DNA from: Mangrovimonas sp.
GTDB taxonomy: Bacteria; Bacteroidota; Bacteroidia; Flavobacteriales; Flavobacteriaceae
DNA length: 34,448 nt
Direction of reading: 5' to 3'
NCBI GenBank assembly: GCA_020435705.1
Contig: JAGQZG010000007.1
Location: forward strand, 1-34,448
This document shows, piece by piece, positions 33,466-34,448 of this stretch. The number at the start of each line of letters is the position of its first letter. The first letter of the stretch is position 1. The notes under the pieces were generated by a model. It searched no databases, was not told the DNA's origin, and saw only the letters and a list, made by a program, of their open reading frames with translations. The translations under genes and the position numbers were made by a program.

Positions 33466-34448
33466 TACCTCACAACCATTACTTTCAGGATCTTGGTTTC
33501 CAGATTATCCAAATCTGTAAGCATTATTAAATAAACTCCCGAAGCCACCACATTATTGGCTAGATTTTTTCCGTTCCAATAGGCTGTTCCACCATCAATT
33601 TCCAGATTGTAGCCTTTATATCTCAAATTGGTTCGTGATTGCGCTTCAGCCACCAAATTACCCTCAATATCTGTAATCTTGATATTGACATTGTCGGAAA
33701 TATCCTTGATTTTTACTTTTTCTTCTGTAATGTTAAAAGTTGGTCTCACAGGGTTGGGATACACAAAAGCATTGGACAGGCTATCCTTAGTATCTGACCC
33801 CCCAACGAAAAAAGATAAAAGTCCTTTGTCCGTTGCAATGTAAATAACCCCGGTTGAACTATCTAATGACAAATCCAAAATGTTATTGGACGGCAAGGGA
33901 GAATTATCTTTTGTAAAATGATAAATGGTTTCTTGACCATTGGCCGTAAAATAAAACAAGCCCGTGTCAAAAGTTCCTATCCATTTATTGTTTGAGCCAT
34001 CTACCGCAATAGATGATACAAACTGTTGAAACAGTAATTCACTTCCCAAACCATCTTCTTCAATAATAATAGAGCTCACCTCAGGATTTTCTTCTTCAAA
34101 AAACCCAGACGTATTATAAAGTACCCTAAGTCCCTGAATGGTTCCTATCCAAAGTTGATTACGTTTATCAACCGCCAGGGCAGTAACAAAAGAGTTTGGC
34201 ATATTTTGTTCATCAGAAAATACATTTTTGTGGATGGTTCCTGTCGAGTTCACCCCAACCAAACCGAGCTTGTATCCGCCCATCCATTTATTTCCATTTT
34301 GATCTATGGCAATATCAGAATAGCCAAATTCATCTGTCAATGGGTTAACTACCAAGTTATCCAAACTATACCCCTGCCATTGACCAGTACTAGGATTGTA
34401 GGACTTTAAAGGGTGTTCAACCCTTCCTGTGCAAGACCATAAAAGGCC
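33465..34448 (-). CDS. porZ: PorZ-like beta-propeller protein, C-terminal part (cut by the right edge)
   Basis: The frame is open from the right edge to the stop at 33465, so the N-terminus and start lie outside the window, and the TTG at 34364 is not the start. The visible 327 residues contain two-component-regulator-propeller-type blades (WMGGYKLGLVGVN, LWIGTIQGLRVLY, KWIGTFDTGLFYF, GVIYIATDKGLLSFF), then a C-terminal T9SS-type domain (NAFVYPNPVRPTFNI to TKILKVMVVR). This is the arrangement of PorZ, part of the T9SS attachment machinery at the cell surface. Coupling to recO supports it. Other propeller proteins with sorting domains exist, so the symbol is probable, not certain. Confidence 0.78.
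   Translation of the reverse strand, partial: GLLWSCTGRVEHPLKSYNPSTGQWQGYSLDNLVVNPLTDEFGYSDIAIDQNGNKWMGGYKLGLVGVNSTGTIHKNVFSDEQNMPNSFVTALAVDKRNQLWIGTIQGLRVLYNTSGFFEEENPEVSSIIIEEDGLGSELLFQQFVSSIAVDGSNNKWIGTFDTGLFYFTANGQETIYHFTKDNSPLPSNNILDLSLDSSTGVIYIATDKGLLSFFVGGSDTKDSLSNAFVYPNPVRPTFNITEEKVKIKDISDNVNIKITDIEGNLVAEAQSRTNLRYKGYNLEIDGGTAYWNGKNLANNVVASGVYLIMLTDLDNLETKILKVMVVR

Overview
The window is chromosomal DNA from a member of the Bacteroidota, most likely a marine Flavobacteriaceae. The evidence is AT-rich DNA, many TAnnTTTG-type -7 promoter boxes, type IX secretion (T9SS) cargo and a PorZ-like gene, DUF4270 and DUF6646 family proteins, TonB-dependent receptors, atpD-atpC standing apart from the other ATP synthase genes, and recO coupled to a porZ-like gene. 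I see no rRNA, tRNA, CRISPR, prophage or insertion sequence. It reads as mostly core genome with some accessory genes.

Layout, left to right. (1) 1-2697: a minus-strand set made of a PhyH-type dioxygenase, a xylose-isomerase-like TIM-barrel protein and the first codons of a lipoprotein cut by the window edge. A cupin/AraC regulator is divergent to it. (2) 2645-7379: minus-strand operon panC-panD-(YbhN-like membrane protein)-(esterase-fold protein with an unusual nucleophile site)-radA. Its end overlaps the araC-type gene on the other strand. (3) 7489-11841: plus-strand operon of a stand-alone GT5-like domain, a DUF4270 lipoprotein and glmS. (4) 11974-16343: a TonB-dependent receptor followed by an SGNH/GDSL-type lipoprotein. 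(5) 16511-18336: atpD and a short atpC. (6) 18389-20085: a Y-family polymerase/UmuD pair on the minus strand in umuC-umuD order. (7) 20124-24000: a small membrane protein, a BtuB-like TonB receptor, a JmjC-like cupin protein and a DUF6646-like outer-membrane protein. (8) 24221-32701: two secreted T9SS proteins (722 and 1888 aa) that share a long homologous C-terminal region, with recX between them on the other strand. (9) 32746-34448: recO and the C-terminal part of a PorZ-like protein running off the right edge.

Functionally the window combines coenzyme A precursor synthesis (panC, panD), amino-sugar supply for the envelope (glmS), energy (atpDC), DNA repair and recombination (radA, recX, recO, umuC, umuD), outer-membrane uptake (two TonB receptors with companions) and T9SS secretion (a PorZ-like component plus two cargo proteins). 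Three strong rho-independent terminators separate transcription units, and two more lie between convergent genes and can serve both strands.

No clearly new defence or mobile system is visible. The points most worth a second look are the TonB receptor paired with an SGNH lipoprotein where a SusD-type partner would be expected, the esterase-like protein with Asp at its nucleophile elbow, the GT5-like protein without its expected catalytic motifs, the homologous C-terminal regions of the two T9SS proteins, and the lipoprotein start hidden at the left edge.
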